A stretch of DNA of 64,000 nucleotides from Vibrio jasicida CAIM 1864 = LMG 25398 (GTDB taxonomy: Bacteria > Pseudomonadota > Gammaproteobacteria > Enterobacterales > Vibrionaceae), in NCBI RefSeq assembly GCF_000400365.1, contig NZ_BAOG01000022.1, positions 62,001-126,000 on the forward strand, given 5' to 3'. The notes beneath the pieces are model-generated. The model had not been told where the DNA came from. It was given only the letters and a program-made list of their open reading frames with translations, and searched no databases. Below, piece after piece: positions 54,135 to 63,202 of this stretch; within the stretch, counting starts at the first letter, position 1; each line of letters starts with the position of its first letter. The translations under genes and the position numbers were made by a program.

Positions 54135-54644
54135 ATGACCAAACAACAAATGATCGCCCTGTTTATCGCCATGATCATCACCAGTGCCCTCGTTTCGGCC
54201 GCCACGGTGGTTGGCGGTATTTGGTACATAAATAAAAGTTCAGAATCCGCCTCATCGGAATCAGGCGTCAGCGCTTTTTTGGAAGATTCTCCACTCGCGT
54301 TCTTAACAGCAGAAGAACCGACCAGCAACGGACCGAGTTTTCACCCATTGGACAAAGTGGTACTGACTATCAAAGGTAAAAAGCAGACGCACTTTGTGAT
54401 GCTGGAACTGGCCGTAGAAACACGTCGTCCAGAGCGCATTAAGAACATCGATAACTACATGCCAATGGTACAAAACTCATTGCTCAAGCTGTTCAGCGAT
54501 AAAACCTTTGATGAACTACAGCAGGCGGGGTCTATCGATATTCTGCAAAACGAAGTCAAAGAGACCTTACTCTTAGCGTTTGCGAAAACTGACATCGTGC
54601 GTGATATCGATGATGTTCTATTGACCAAATACGTTGTGCAATAA
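54135..54644 (+). CDS. fliL: Lateral flagellar basal body protein FliL
   Basis: A 169-residue protein (LafF) with one TM helix at about residues 6-28 (IALFIAMIITSALVSAATVV) and a periplasmic domain that sits around the stators: FHPLDKVVLTIKGKKQTHFV, MLELAVETRRPERIKNIDNY and SIDILQNEVKETLLLAFAKT. The order and length fit FliL. ATG 54135 has GAGGAAAAAGG upstream. Between fliK (23 bases) and fliA (12 bases). Confidence 0.92.
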   Translation: MTKQQMIALFIAMIITSALVSAATVVGGIWYINKSSESASSESGVSAFLEDSPLAFLTAEEPTSNGPSFHPLDKVVLTIKGKKQTHFVMLELAVETRRPERIKNIDNYMPMVQNSLLKLFSDKTFDELQQAGSIDILQNEVKETLLLAFAKTDIVRDIDDVLLTKYVVQ

Positions 54645-54656
54645 CGGAGCACGACT

Positions 54657-55385
54657 ATGTTGGAGATGAACTTACAGGAAAGTTATACCGCGACGGAGGA
54701 AGTGAATACACCGTCTCGCCAGATTGACGAAAACGCACTGCTGCAACGCCATCAAATCATGGTGAAACGCGTCGTAAACCAACTCCGCGTTCATGCTACT
54801 TCGCATTGCAGCATTGAAGACATGCAGCAAATTGGCCTAATTGCGCTCGTCGAAGCAGGACGTCGTTATGGGGATGTGGATGACACACACTTCCCCGCTT
54901 TTGCCGTTTGTCGGGTTCGTGGCGCTATTTTAGACGAGCTTCGCCGCTTAGATTGGCGCTCACGTAAGACCCGTCAACAAGCACACGAACTAAACGACGT
55001 CACACGTGACCTAACCCGTGAACTTGGCAGAATGCCTACCGATGCCGAGATCATTAAAGCACTCGGCACTGATGAGCAAGACTTCTACAACCGCCAAAAT
55101 GCAGCGCTGGCGGGCGAAATGCAGAGCCTTGATCAATTAATGGAAACAGGGGGAGACAGCCACTTCGGCGGTCAATACGACGGGATGGAACATGAACATA
55201 TTCGTCGTAGCTTAGATTGCGCACTTAGCAAAATGTCGAAGCGCGACCAGTTGCTACTGACTCTGTTTTATCAACACGAACTCAACCTACATGAAATCGC
55301 GCTCGTGCTCGATCTGACGCCACCTCGCATCTGTCAGTTGCACAAACAAGCGCTTAAACAACTCAATCAATTAATGTCCTCTTAG
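54657..55385 (+). CDS. fliA: Lateral flagellar sigma-28 factor FliA (LafS)
   Basis: A 242-residue sigma factor of the flagellar type. Region 2 shows HCSIEDMQQIGLIALVEAGR and FPAFAVCRVRGAILDELRRL, region 3 DLTRELGRMPTDAEIIKALG, and region 4 SKMSKRDQLLLTLFYQHELN with EIALVLDLTPPRICQLHKQA. It would transcribe lafA and other late lateral genes. Length matches E. coli FliA (239). ATG 54657 has GGAG seven bases upstream. Made from the sigma-54 operon, it links LafK to lafA. Confidence 0.95.
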   Translation: MLEMNLQESYTATEEVNTPSRQIDENALLQRHQIMVKRVVNQLRVHATSHCSIEDMQQIGLIALVEAGRRYGDVDDTHFPAFAVCRVRGAILDELRRLDWRSRKTRQQAHELNDVTRDLTRELGRMPTDAEIIKALGTDEQDFYNRQNAALAGEMQSLDQLMETGGDSHFGGQYDGMEHEHIRRSLDCALSKMSKRDQLLLTLFYQHELNLHEIALVLDLTPPRICQLHKQALKQLNQLMSS

Positions 55386-55394
55386 GAGTCAAAG

Positions 55395-56252
55395 ATGCAA
55401 AAGTTTTTTGGAGCCATTACCGTCCTGTTGTGTGTCTTTGGTGGATACATGTGGGCAGGAGGTAAACTTGGTGCGATTTGGCAACCGGCCGAGTTTCTGA
55501 TCATCATCGGAGCCGCAGCTGGCTCTCTGATCATCGGTAACCCGCCTCAAGTGTTAAAAGAAATGCGTCAGCAAGTGCGTGCAACGATTTCTGGCCCGCG
55601 TCAGGAATACGAGTACTACATGGAGCTGATGGCACTACTGAATAACCTGCTAGAAACCGCACGCAGTCGTGGTTTTAAATTCCTAGATTCACACATTGAA
55701 TCACCGGAACAAAGTTCGATCTTCCTCGCGTACCCAAAAGTGAGCAACGATCATCGCCTTATTTCGTTCATTACCGACAATTTACGTTTAATGGCAATGG
55801 GACAAATGTCGCCTCATGAATTAGAGGGACTGCTAGAACAAGAAATCGAAGCCATTCAAACCGAGATGTTACTGCCTTCACGCTCAATGCAGCGCACTGC
55901 AGAAGCACTTCCCGGATTCGGTATTCTTGCCGCAGTCGGTGGCATCATCATCACCATGCAAGCCATTGATGGTTCCATTGCACTGATTGGTTATCACGTT
56001 GCCGCTGCCCTCGTTGGTACGTTCATTGGTATTTTTGGTTGTTACTGTTGTTTAGATCCACTCAGTAATGCCATGGCTCAGCGAGTTAGACGAAACATGA
56101 CGGCTTTTGAATGCGTTCGCGCCACCTTGGTTGCTTACGTCGCGAAAAAGCCAACATTACTCGCCATCGACGCTGGCCGTAAACACATTCAGTTAGACAT
56201 CAAACCAACTTTCAACCAAATGGAGAAGTGGCTAGCTGAACAGGAGGGATAA
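55395..56252 (+). CDS. lafT: Lateral flagellar stator MotA (LafT)
   Basis: A 285-residue stator protein of proton type with four TM helices (about residues 2-22, 32-52, 170-192, 200-222). It shows [40 protein letters not shown], the loop charges in [20 protein letters not shown] and the pore region [20 protein letters not shown] with [20 protein letters not shown]. The E. coli-like form (length 285-295) differs from the short sodium-driven PomA. Stop overlaps motB start by one base. Confidence 0.95.
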   Translation: MQKFFGAITVLLCVFGGYMWAGGKLGAIWQPAEFLIIIGAAAGSLIIGNPPQVLKEMRQQVRATISGPRQEYEYYMELMALLNNLLETARSRGFKFLDSHIESPEQSSIFLAYPKVSNDHRLISFITDNLRLMAMGQMSPHELEGLLEQEIEAIQTEMLLPSRSMQRTAEALPGFGILAAVGGIIITMQAIDGSIALIGYHVAAALVGTFIGIFGCYCCLDPLSNAMAQRVRRNMTAFECVRATLVAYVAKKPTLLAIDAGRKHIQLDIKPTFNQMEKWLAEQEG

Positions 56253-57244
56253 TGCAAAAACAAGAACATGTGGTGTTCAAACGCGCGAAAGCACATAACC
56301 ATGATGAGTTTCATGGTGGCGCGTGGAAAGTCGCGTTTGCCGACTTCATGATCGCGTTGATGGCGCTGTTTCTTGTCCTTTGGGTCATGCAAGTGGTCGA
56401 CAAGGAAGAGCGCAAAGCCATTGTCGCGCACCTTCATAGTTCGAGCGTTTTTGATAAGAGCTACGGTAACCCTTTCGATACCTCACAAAGTATCTCTCCT
56501 ATCGACTTGGCACAGGACTCTTCTGTGCCAAGCAAACACAACTCAAACCACGTCGTCAGTTCCTTCTTCCAAGGTGATGGCGATGGCCCAGAGATTGACT
56601 CGCTTATCCCAGGCAATTTCGACACCCAAGAGCAACTTGCTCTACTGGCTAAAGTAATTGATGAAGTCGTAGGTCAAATCAGCGCGCAAGGTAACGTGAA
56701 TGTCACCATTACACCGCAAGGGTTGCGTATTGTGCTGCAAGATGATTACAAACAGCATATGTTCAGCCGAGGTGGCGCCGAGTTGACGCCTTTCTTTGAA
56801 GACTTATTACTTGCTTTAGCTCCAGTGTTTGAGCGCATCAGTAACCCAGTCATCATCAGTGGGCACACCGATTCTACTCCGTTTAAAAAACGCTTTGGAA
56901 AGCAATCTAACTGGGCGCTTTCGGCTTCACGAGCGGATGTCGCGAGAAACACCTTAGTCGAGGGTGGCATGCCGGATGAGCGTGTGATGCAAGTGACAGG
57001 CATGTCGGATCGCGCGTTACTTAATCCTGACGAGCCCGATTCGAGTGAAAACCGTCGTATAGAGTTATTTATCCTGACCACGCCAGCCGCGCAAGTGCTA
57101 GAGACCTTCTTTGGTAATCAAGAAGACAGTGAACTACAGAAAGCCAAGCAAAAGGCAGAATTTAACCAACCCGTGATCAGACAAGAAGTAATTCGCTATT
57201 CGGTGGACTCAGAAACGCCAAAAGCGAAAATTCAAGACCTCTAA
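56252..57244 (+). CDS. lafU: Lateral flagellar stator MotB (LafU)
   Basis: A 330-residue stator protein. The single TM has the proton-binding Asp in [21 protein letters not shown] (quoted in part: [13 protein letters not shown]; Asp about residue 32), followed by the plug helix and an OmpA domain with [40 protein letters not shown] and [11 protein letters not shown], which fixes it to peptidoglycan. Normal MotB length. Last gene of the operon; a stem-loop follows. Confidence 0.95.
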   Translation: MQKQEHVVFKRAKAHNHDEFHGGAWKVAFADFMIALMALFLVLWVMQVVDKEERKAIVAHLHSSSVFDKSYGNPFDTSQSISPIDLAQDSSVPSKHNSNHVVSSFFQGDGDGPEIDSLIPGNFDTQEQLALLAKVIDEVVGQISAQGNVNVTITPQGLRIVLQDDYKQHMFSRGGAELTPFFEDLLLALAPVFERISNPVIISGHTDSTPFKKRFGKQSNWALSASRADVARNTLVEGGMPDERVMQVTGMSDRALLNPDEPDSSENRRIELFILTTPAAQVLETFFGNQEDSELQKAKQKAEFNQPVIRQEVIRYSVDSETPKAKIQDL

Positions 57245-57251
57245 AATCAAA

Positions 57252-57286
57252 AAAGGTCACAACAAATACATGGTGTGACCTTTCAT
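57252..57286 (+). terminator. Stem-loop after motB
   Basis: AAAGGTCACA pairs with TGTGACCTTT (57274-57283) around ACAAATACATGG; only TTTCAT follows, so it is of moderate strength. It ends the fliD-motB operon. Confidence 0.7.
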
Positions 57287-57344
57287 CTCGATTGCTGTTT
57301 GCATTGCTAATAATTGTTGCTATCACTGTTTAGTTGAGTTCGAT

Positions 57345-57632
57345 ATGCCTGTACGCGCGCCCAATAAAACCCAAAAAGATTCGCTCAAAAAAGCCTTTCT
57401 TTGGCTGATAATTTTTGATTATCTGTTGCTGGCATTCTTTCTAACTCAACTGCCAAGCCTTAATCTGAATAGTGGCACCATGATCAGCTTATTATTGGTC
57501 GTGTATAACATTTTGCTAGTTTCGCTTTGTTACCAACGCACCAGTAAGCAAGACTCTTACATCATTTATCCCGTACTCTCTGCAACGCTACTGGCATTCG
57601 TATGCTTTTTGTATTTCTTCTTTTTGGTGTGA
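57345..57632 (+). CDS. Small membrane protein, unknown
   Basis: A 95-residue protein with three predicted TM helices (about residues 18-36 AFLWLIIFDYLLLAFFLTQL, 45-63 MISLLLVVYNILLVSLCYQR and 72-95 IYPVLSATLLAFVCFLYFFF) and a basic N-terminus (RAPNKTQKDSLKK). Not recognised. Ribosome site is weak. It lies just beyond the lateral flagellar cluster; there is no evidence of a flagellar link. Confidence 0.6.
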   Translation: MPVRAPNKTQKDSLKKAFLWLIIFDYLLLAFFLTQLPSLNLNSGTMISLLLVVYNILLVSLCYQRTSKQDSYIIYPVLSATLLAFVCFLYFFFLV

Positions 57633-57659
57633 ATCTTGGGATGCTGTCGCATTAAAGCA

Positions 57660-58232
57660 TCAACTTAATGGTACCATTTGTACGTTTTTAACTGAGTGGC
57701 TATCTAATGGCGCTGCACAGTTAGTGAGCGTTCCAACATCAATACGACTCGTTTTTGAAAAAGCCACAATCACGTCAATACACGCTTCCTCATTTTCTGC
57801 TACCGATGGGTTGGCACTGATAAAAGCGCGAATTTTGTCCACATAAACCGGATGATCTAAATAAAGGCTCGCCAGCTTTTTTCTACCGATATAAGTATGT
57901 TGGTGCTCCTCGCCAATTGGGGACAGCTTATTCTTATGTTCATGCACTAAGTGGTAATTACAATTGTTGCAGCTTCTCACCTGAGTAAGCGTTAAGGTAT
58001 TTTCTTCGTCTTTGAATACCTTGATGTCGGTTTGAGTTTGGTTGAGAGCAGCATGACTCTTTGTATCGGCTTTTGAATACTCTAACTGCCCTAACAGGTC
58101 GGTATTTTTGCTCACTAAGAAAGCCACATCTACCCCAGAAGCACTGATAAGGTGGCTATCAACGGGAGTGGCACTTGAGCATCCATTTAGAACGACCAAT
58201 CCAAAGAGAAAAGTAAGTAGTTTTGATTTCAT
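57660..58232 (-). CDS. Putative lipoprotein with CNNC motif
   Basis: A 190-residue exported protein with a lipoprotein signal (LLTFLFGLVVLNGC, lipidated Cys about residue 18). It has a Cys pair RSCNNCNYHLVHEHK and His-rich EEHQHTYIG, which could bind metal or form a disulfide with the later EEACIDV and LTNCAAP. Function is unknown to me. ATG 58232 has AAGGATTCC upstream. Single gene. Confidence 0.65.
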   Translation of the reverse strand: MKSKLLTFLFGLVVLNGCSSATPVDSHLISASGVDVAFLVSKNTDLLGQLEYSKADTKSHAALNQTQTDIKVFKDEENTLTLTQVRSCNNCNYHLVHEHKNKLSPIGEEHQHTYIGRKKLASLYLDHPVYVDKIRAFISANPSVAENEEACIDVIVAFSKTSRIDVGTLTNCAAPLDSHSVKNVQMVPLS

Positions 58233-58330
58233 ATAGGAATCCTTATTGAATGGAAGAAGTCATTTAAAAAGAATAAAGAAACCAAAGACGGATTAATTGT
58301 CATTGCATGCCTACCAGAATCCACCCAAAA

Positions 58331-58358
58331 TAAAAAACCCAGCATTATCGCTGGGTTT
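58331..58358 (-). terminator. Terminator of the PLP decarboxylase gene
   Basis: On the minus strand AAACCCAGC pairs with GCTGGGTTT (58335-58343 with 58350-58358) and a T-run of six (58332-58337 as A) follows. Confidence 0.85.
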
Positions 58359-58395
58359 GCGTTGATACGGCGACTAACAGTCAACCATTAACATG

Positions 58396-59835
58396 TTATT
58401 TGGTGCTCATTAGTTCTTTCTCTGTCAGGTAAGCTTCGATGATCTTTTCTGCTGACAAATCGATATCTTCCTTGGAAGTATGGCAACTTAGTACAGAAAA
58501 CAGCATGGTCTTAAGCCCCTTATAACCAGAAGTCGATGGATAAAGAGTTCCCTCTTGTTGCAGTCGGTGTACAACACGGGCCGTTAGCTCATTGCGATAT
58601 TCCTCGCCTCCTTCACCAAACTGTGCTGAAAAACGATTCGACACCACATCGTTGAGGATAGTGATACCATCCACTGTTGAAAGTTTTTCTGCCATACATT
58701 GTGCAAGCGCAGTACAACGGTCAACATGGTCTTCGATCCCCTGCTTACCTAATGACTTAAACGCAGCATAAACAGGCACACCACGAGCTCGACGCGAAGC
58801 ACCAATCCCAAAGTTGATCGCATTGCGATCTGGCTTATCCATCGCGTCATTAAGGTAGTCACCCATATTGCTGCCGCCCATCGCTTGAGCCAGCAAACCT
58901 GCGTTCTTCACGATGACCATTCCCGAGTCATAGGGCATGTTAAACCACTTATGACCATCAGTATCAATTGAATCAACTCTATCGATACCATCCAGTAGAT
59001 AACGATGTTTTGCACTCGCTGCCGCCCAGAGCCCAATAGCGCCATCAACATGCAACCATGCATTACCATGAGCAGCAACGGCATCAGCAAGTGCATGGAA
59101 AGGGTCGAAAGCTCCGGAGTCAATACAGCCTGCTTGCGCGCAAACTAGGGTTGGCCCCTCAAGTGCAGTAATGGTCTCCATCAGGGAATCTGGAATTATG
59201 CGTAGGTTTTCATCCGTTGGAACTTTAACAATGTTTTCCAAACCGATTCCAATCATGGAAAGGGCACGTTTAATCGTTGAATGAATTTGATCGCTCACAA
59301 CAACATTAATACGCGGCGCACCATACATACCTTGACTTGCCACATCCCAACCTGCACGTTCTAAAAGTGCATTACGAGCGGTAATAAGGCTTGTATAAAT
59401 CGCCTCTTGGGCACCAGATGTAAAGCCAATACCCGAATTTGGCGCCAAGCCAAGTAGTTGGGTCATCCATTCTGCGGCGGTCTCTTCAACCACTGACAAA
59501 GCTGGACTAGCAACGTAATACGGTACATTTTGGTCCCATGCGCTCACCAGCCAATCTGCCGCCAATGAAGCAGGGAAAGAGCTGCCAATGGCATAGCCAA
59601 AGAAACGTGGTCCCCCCGTTGCGATCAAGCCTGCATCAACATTTTTAACCATCTCATTGATAACGACTGACGGCTGCGTTGGTGTCAATGGGAGTGGCCC
59701 ACCAATCGCTTGTCTCAACTCCTGAGAAGTGATGCACTTGTCTACAGGTCGCTCATTTAATGACTCTAAGTAGTCAATGGCGTGTTCAAAGGATTGGGTA
59801 AGCGGTGAACGGTATTCATGGAATCGATGTGACAT
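58396..59835 (-). CDS. Group II pyridoxal-dependent decarboxylase
   Basis: A 479-residue PLP enzyme that likely decarboxylates an aromatic or acidic amino acid to an amine. Visible are PRFFGYAIGSSFPASLAADW, GFTSGAQEAIYTSLITARNA, AWLHVDGAIGLWAAASAKHR (PLP Asp) and the PLP lysine in SIDTDGHKWFNMPYDSGMVI (about residue 310). The exact substrate cannot be told; group II spans glutamate, tyrosine, DOPA, diaminobutyrate. ATG 59835 has AGAGAG eight bases upstream; the frame extends 26 codons further. It follows an AraC gene on the same strand. Confidence 0.88.
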   Translation of the reverse strand: MSHRFHEYRSPLTQSFEHAIDYLESLNERPVDKCITSQELRQAIGGPLPLTPTQPSVVINEMVKNVDAGLIATGGPRFFGYAIGSSFPASLAADWLVSAWDQNVPYYVASPALSVVEETAAEWMTQLLGLAPNSGIGFTSGAQEAIYTSLITARNALLERAGWDVASQGMYGAPRINVVVSDQIHSTIKRALSMIGIGLENIVKVPTDENLRIIPDSLMETITALEGPTLVCAQAGCIDSGAFDPFHALADAVAAHGNAWLHVDGAIGLWAAASAKHRYLLDGIDRVDSIDTDGHKWFNMPYDSGMVIVKNAGLLAQAMGGSNMGDYLNDAMDKPDRNAINFGIGASRRARGVPVYAAFKSLGKQGIEDHVDRCTALAQCMAEKLSTVDGITILNDVVSNRFSAQFGEGGEEYRNELTARVVHRLQQEGTLYPSTSGYKGLKTMLFSVLSCHTSKEDIDLSAEKIIEAYLTEKELMSTK

Positions 59836-59965
59836 GTTTGCTTCTCTCTTTGGTTTCGATACTCCTAATCTTATGGATTGAGAGAAATATAAATTGTCAC
59901 CTCGTGCCACCAAACTGAACTATTCCGTCGGCACACTCTCTTTAACCGAAATGTCACTTTATGCG

Positions 59966-60985
59966 CTAAGACGTAAGAAAAGACGATGCCTTCCGATAAG
60001 CAGACGGCGTTATTCCCATTTTTCTTCGAATAAATCGAGTAAAGTTTGCTGTATCGGTATACCCCAATGACGACGCAATGGTTGTGATTGATAGATGTGA
60101 ATCTTTTAATAAGCGTAAACTTCTTTCCAACAGTAATTCTTCAATGACATCGCTATAGGTGACGCCAGCCATACACAAGCGCCGTTGCAAAGTTCGTTTA
60201 TTGACCCCCAAAATACGCGACGCGTCGAGAATAGAAAGCCGTCCCACAGAAGTATAAGGCTGAATGGCTAATCGAAAAGAAGGAAGAAAAGACGTTGGTA
60301 TCTCACTAAGAGCCGCTTTCACAACAGATTGTCTTTTACTGGGCATACAAACCGTTTGGCTTAAGGTGCCATCATCGAGCTGAATGCCTGTAGCTGCACG
60401 ATTAGTATAGAACTGAATATGCTGAAGCTGAGAGCAGTTAAAAAACGGTGCCACCCCTGCGCACTTTAGACTCACATTCAACGTTTTTTGCTTAGCGTTC
60501 GAGAGCGCATCAACCAACTCATCCATGAAAATAACACTGAATAACTCAGCATATTGGTACCATGATTCAGCTTCACCATCTTTGTATCGAGCAAACCAAA
60601 GATGATTGTGGTAACGCTCAAGACCAATACAAGTGTTATTTGAGAACAGGGGAATAACACGGCAAAACTCTTCGATGCCTTCCGCTACCGTCATTGATGG
60701 AGTCAGGGATAACTGTTCTAAAATTTTAGGCACATACAAATCACGACACATCCCCCAGATGGTGTAAATAAAGGTTTCTGGTGAGCAAGATTTCCCAAAC
60801 GCTAAAATAAGATTTTTAAGCGTGGTTTCAGGTAGAAACTCAACATCAGTAATCTGAATATCTTCTGGCGCCTGTGTTACCTTTATAAGCTGATACACAT
60901 CGACATCACTCCGCTTATAGAGCTCCGCTAAATAATGCACCCACTCCGATCTAACCAAAGGGACACCTTCAAATACAACCGTCAT
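59966..60985 (-). CDS. AraC-family transcriptional regulator
   Basis: A 339-residue regulator. The N-terminal 220 residues are an arabinose-binding-like (OruR-type) domain; the C-terminal AraC HTH pair reads LSILDASRILGVNKRTLQRR and LLKDSHLSITTIASSLGYTD, ending NFTRFIRRKMGITPSAYRKA. It probably controls the downstream decarboxylase gene (131 bases away). The effector is unknown. Confidence 0.9.
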   Translation of the reverse strand: MTVVFEGVPLVRSEWVHYLAELYKRSDVDVYQLIKVTQAPEDIQITDVEFLPETTLKNLILAFGKSCSPETFIYTIWGMCRDLYVPKILEQLSLTPSMTVAEGIEEFCRVIPLFSNNTCIGLERYHNHLWFARYKDGEAESWYQYAELFSVIFMDELVDALSNAKQKTLNVSLKCAGVAPFFNCSQLQHIQFYTNRAATGIQLDDGTLSQTVCMPSKRQSVVKAALSEIPTSFLPSFRLAIQPYTSVGRLSILDASRILGVNKRTLQRRLCMAGVTYSDVIEELLLERSLRLLKDSHLSITTIASSLGYTDTANFTRFIRRKMGITPSAYRKASSFLTS

Positions 60986-61118
60986 CCTCTGCCCTTCACT
61001 TTGTCTAAATGTCGAAAGGTAAAGAAACCAAAACCGCTTGTCTTGTCATTTCGCGACAACAAGGGGATTCGCAAACACCATAAATTTGTTTACGTACCGA
61101 TGTATTTGAAGAGAAGCT

Positions 61119-61901
61119 TTACTGAACTCTCAGATGCACCGACGCAGAAATCACGATCGTATCTGCACTTAGCTTCGCAATTTGGAAAAAGCCACCCCTC
61201 TCTGAAAGCTGAGAAGCATTCAGTGAGTCGACGTCCAACTTCTTAAACCAATATGGCGCTAACGTGCATTGTGCCGAGCCCGTTGCAATATCCTCATCAA
61301 TTCCAATTTTGGGTGCAAAATAGCGCAATACGTAATCGTTAGGGCCTCGTTGAGCGGTAACCATCACCGCATGGAAATCTCGGATTTGTTTTAGGCAAGT
61401 AAAATCGGGGTGGTAACGTTTCACTTGCTGTTCTGATTCCAACACCACAACAAGATCGCGAGTAGTAAACACATCAACTGCCTGCACTCCCGATGGCTCC
61501 AGATTTAACAAGCTTAAATCCAAACTCGTCGGCACTGGCTTACCTTCCCATGATGGAAGTGCCATTTGATACTGGCAACCATGCTTAACGATAGTAATGT
61601 CGCCATAATCACTGTGTAACTTAACAGAACGCTGCTTTAGGCGAGCAATCAAGGCCGCACCAGCCCCCATACTGCCATGACCACACAGGTTGATCTCGCT
61701 GGTCAAAGAAAACCAACGAATGTGCCAACAGTTATCGATATGACTAAGAAATGAGGTGACAGGTTGTGCGACACTTTGTGCAATCGACAACATCTCTGAA
61801 TCACTTAACCAATGAGACAAAAACACCACGCCACAAGGGTTACCTTGCGCTTGTTCAGAACAGAATACATCGTAAACTTGGGTATCGATAACTCACCTCA
61901 T
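61119..61901 (-). pseudogene. PhzF-family gene with an in-frame stop at codon 3
   Basis: A PhzF-type isomerase/epimerase-like frame. Reading from ATG 61901, codon 3 is TGA (61893-61895); after it the PhzF N-terminus continues in frame: VIDTQVYDVFCSEQAQGNPC, then GVVFLSHWLSDSEMLSIAQS. The only start without this stop is a GTG at 61829, 24 codons into the fold. The family Glu acid in SETAFL is replaced by Val (QPVTSFL). The C-terminal EDIATGSAQCTLAPYWF is kept. So the gene is probably decayed, or begins at the internal GTG with a truncated first strand. Confidence 0.65.
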
Positions 61902-62157
61902 ATCGCTAGCAGCCAAAAACCATAATGTTCATTATTAACGCATTTTCCAAATTAGAGAAAAACACTATTTTTCATCCATTAATAGGGAAAATATCGTGCA
62001 ACAAATCATTAAGCAAGTGTACACATATCAATAATTGAATTTAGAAGGCTATTTATCTCTCTTGCTGGTTTCAACATTTCGCTCAGATAACAAATCAAAG
62101 GAATGAAAAAAGGAAGCATGTAATGCTTCCTTAAAACGTGTTATCTATCGTTAACAC
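61902..62157. other. Gap with a terminator at its right end
   Basis: About 256 bases upstream of the PhzF-like gene that should hold its promoter. I see no gene. The right end contains the terminator of the PH-domain unit. Confidence 0.45.
62104..62132 (-). terminator. Terminator of the PH-domain/35-residue peptide unit
   Basis: AAGGAAGCAT (62110-62119) pairs with ATGCTTCCTT (62123-62132) around GTA; on the minus strand five or more T follow. Confidence 0.85.
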
Positions 62158-62265
62158 TCATCGAATCATTAGATAGAAAATAACCCCAGCAGAGAAACCA
62201 AGGATAAATATCAGAGACTTGCTGCGTTTACTTAATGCTTCCTTGCCTTGTTTTTGTGTCGCCAT
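62158..62265 (-). CDS. 35-residue single-helix membrane peptide
   Basis: A short frame from ATG 62265 to TGA 62158. The product is a basic N-terminus (MATQKQGKEALSKRSK) and one hydrophobic helix (SLIFILGFSAGVIFYLMI). A good ribosome site AGGAG lies five bases upstream. It is 43 bases past the PH-domain gene on the same strand and a terminator follows, so the two probably form one unit. Not recognised; small membrane peptides of this shape often modulate transporters or enzymes. Confidence 0.6.
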   Translation of the reverse strand: MATQKQGKEALSKRSKSLIFILGFSAGVIFYLMIR

Positions 62266-62308
62266 GATGACTCCTTGTCTTTGGCTGAATTAGCGCTTAA
62301 ACCATTGT

Positions 62309-62686
62309 CTAAGCGAGTACGTGCTCACTGATCATTTTGTTAAACGATACGAGGTCAAAAGAGCCCCTGATCTCAAACCGCACTCGCCCGACTTCACTTA
62401 GGAACAATTCAATTTCACAATCCAGATCAAGTGTGCCAGACGTTTCAACCGAGAAAGCGTTAATTTTGCTGTATGGCAGAGAAGTGTAGTCCACTTTTGA
62501 CCCTGTAATCCCTTGTACATTGGCTGCAATAACACGCTTATTGGTGAACACCACTTGGTCACGCACGGTCTTGAAGCCAGCAAAAATACTTTCTCCTTCA
62601 ATCAAGAACTTGTGGAAATCGTCGCGCACCTTTGAAGTTTCAATCGGCTTGAGTTTGAATATGGATGAGTTTTCGAAATCGATCAT
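62309..62686 (-). CDS. Bacterial PH-domain protein
   Basis: A 125-residue protein of the bPH_1 family, a beta-sandwich with one C-terminal helix. Hallmarks: VVFTNKRVIAANVQGITGSK, DYTSLPYSKINAFSVETSGT and LDLDCEIELFLSEVGRVRFE. The bacterial role is not known, perhaps envelope stress. ATG 62686 has AAGGCAACACC upstream. First of a two-gene unit with the 35-residue membrane peptide. Confidence 0.85.
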   Translation of the reverse strand: MIDFENSSIFKLKPIETSKVRDDFHKFLIEGESIFAGFKTVRDQVVFTNKRVIAANVQGITGSKVDYTSLPYSKINAFSVETSGTLDLDCEIELFLSEVGRVRFEIRGSFDLVSFNKMISEHVLA

Positions 62687-62803
62687 GGTGTTGCCTTAGA
62701 ATGTAAATAAAATCACTCATCAATTAATAGCAAAGTCTCTAAGACGAGCCTATTGATTTTGATGACTTTTCTAACTCCATCTCGTTTTTGTTATCGCGCC
62801 TGC

Positions 62804-63019
62804 TTATTTCCATCCTTGTCGCCACTGTTGCGTGTCTTTCAAATCATGCCAATCTAGCTCGCGCTCGCGCTTGGTCATAACCGCTTCAATCACGCACCTC
62901 ACGACGTTGCCTTCTTCATCAAACTCCATTTCTGAAATGATGAAGTGCTTTTCTTTGTTTACCGGCTCTGTCGCAGTCCATTTGCTGCGAAGTAACTTTT
63001 TAGGGTGAACTCGATTCAT
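62804..63019 (-). CDS. TIGR02450-family small protein
   Basis: A 71-residue protein of the TIGR02450 family: NRVHPKKLLRSKWTATEPVN near the start and the Trp-rich end LDWHDLKDTQQWRQGWK. Its function is not known. ATG 63019 (MNRVHPKK) is the family start; the frame runs 20 codons further without match. Single gene. Confidence 0.85.
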   Translation of the reverse strand: MNRVHPKKLLRSKWTATEPVNKEKHFIISEMEFDEEGNVVRCVIEAVMTKRERELDWHDLKDTQQWRQGWK

Positions 63020-63202
63020 AACGCTCTGCCATTCATAAGAAAAAGTTTGCTTTTCATACGTATAAATTAGCAAATGCAATCACATTCAATGTCGCTATTT
63101 TTTTCTTCAATATCGTGTTTTTTCTTATTGGTTTGATCTCTTTTTCTGATACTTCCTGTTACTTTGAGTGTTCAAACAAACACAACACATCAAACAACGA
63201 CA

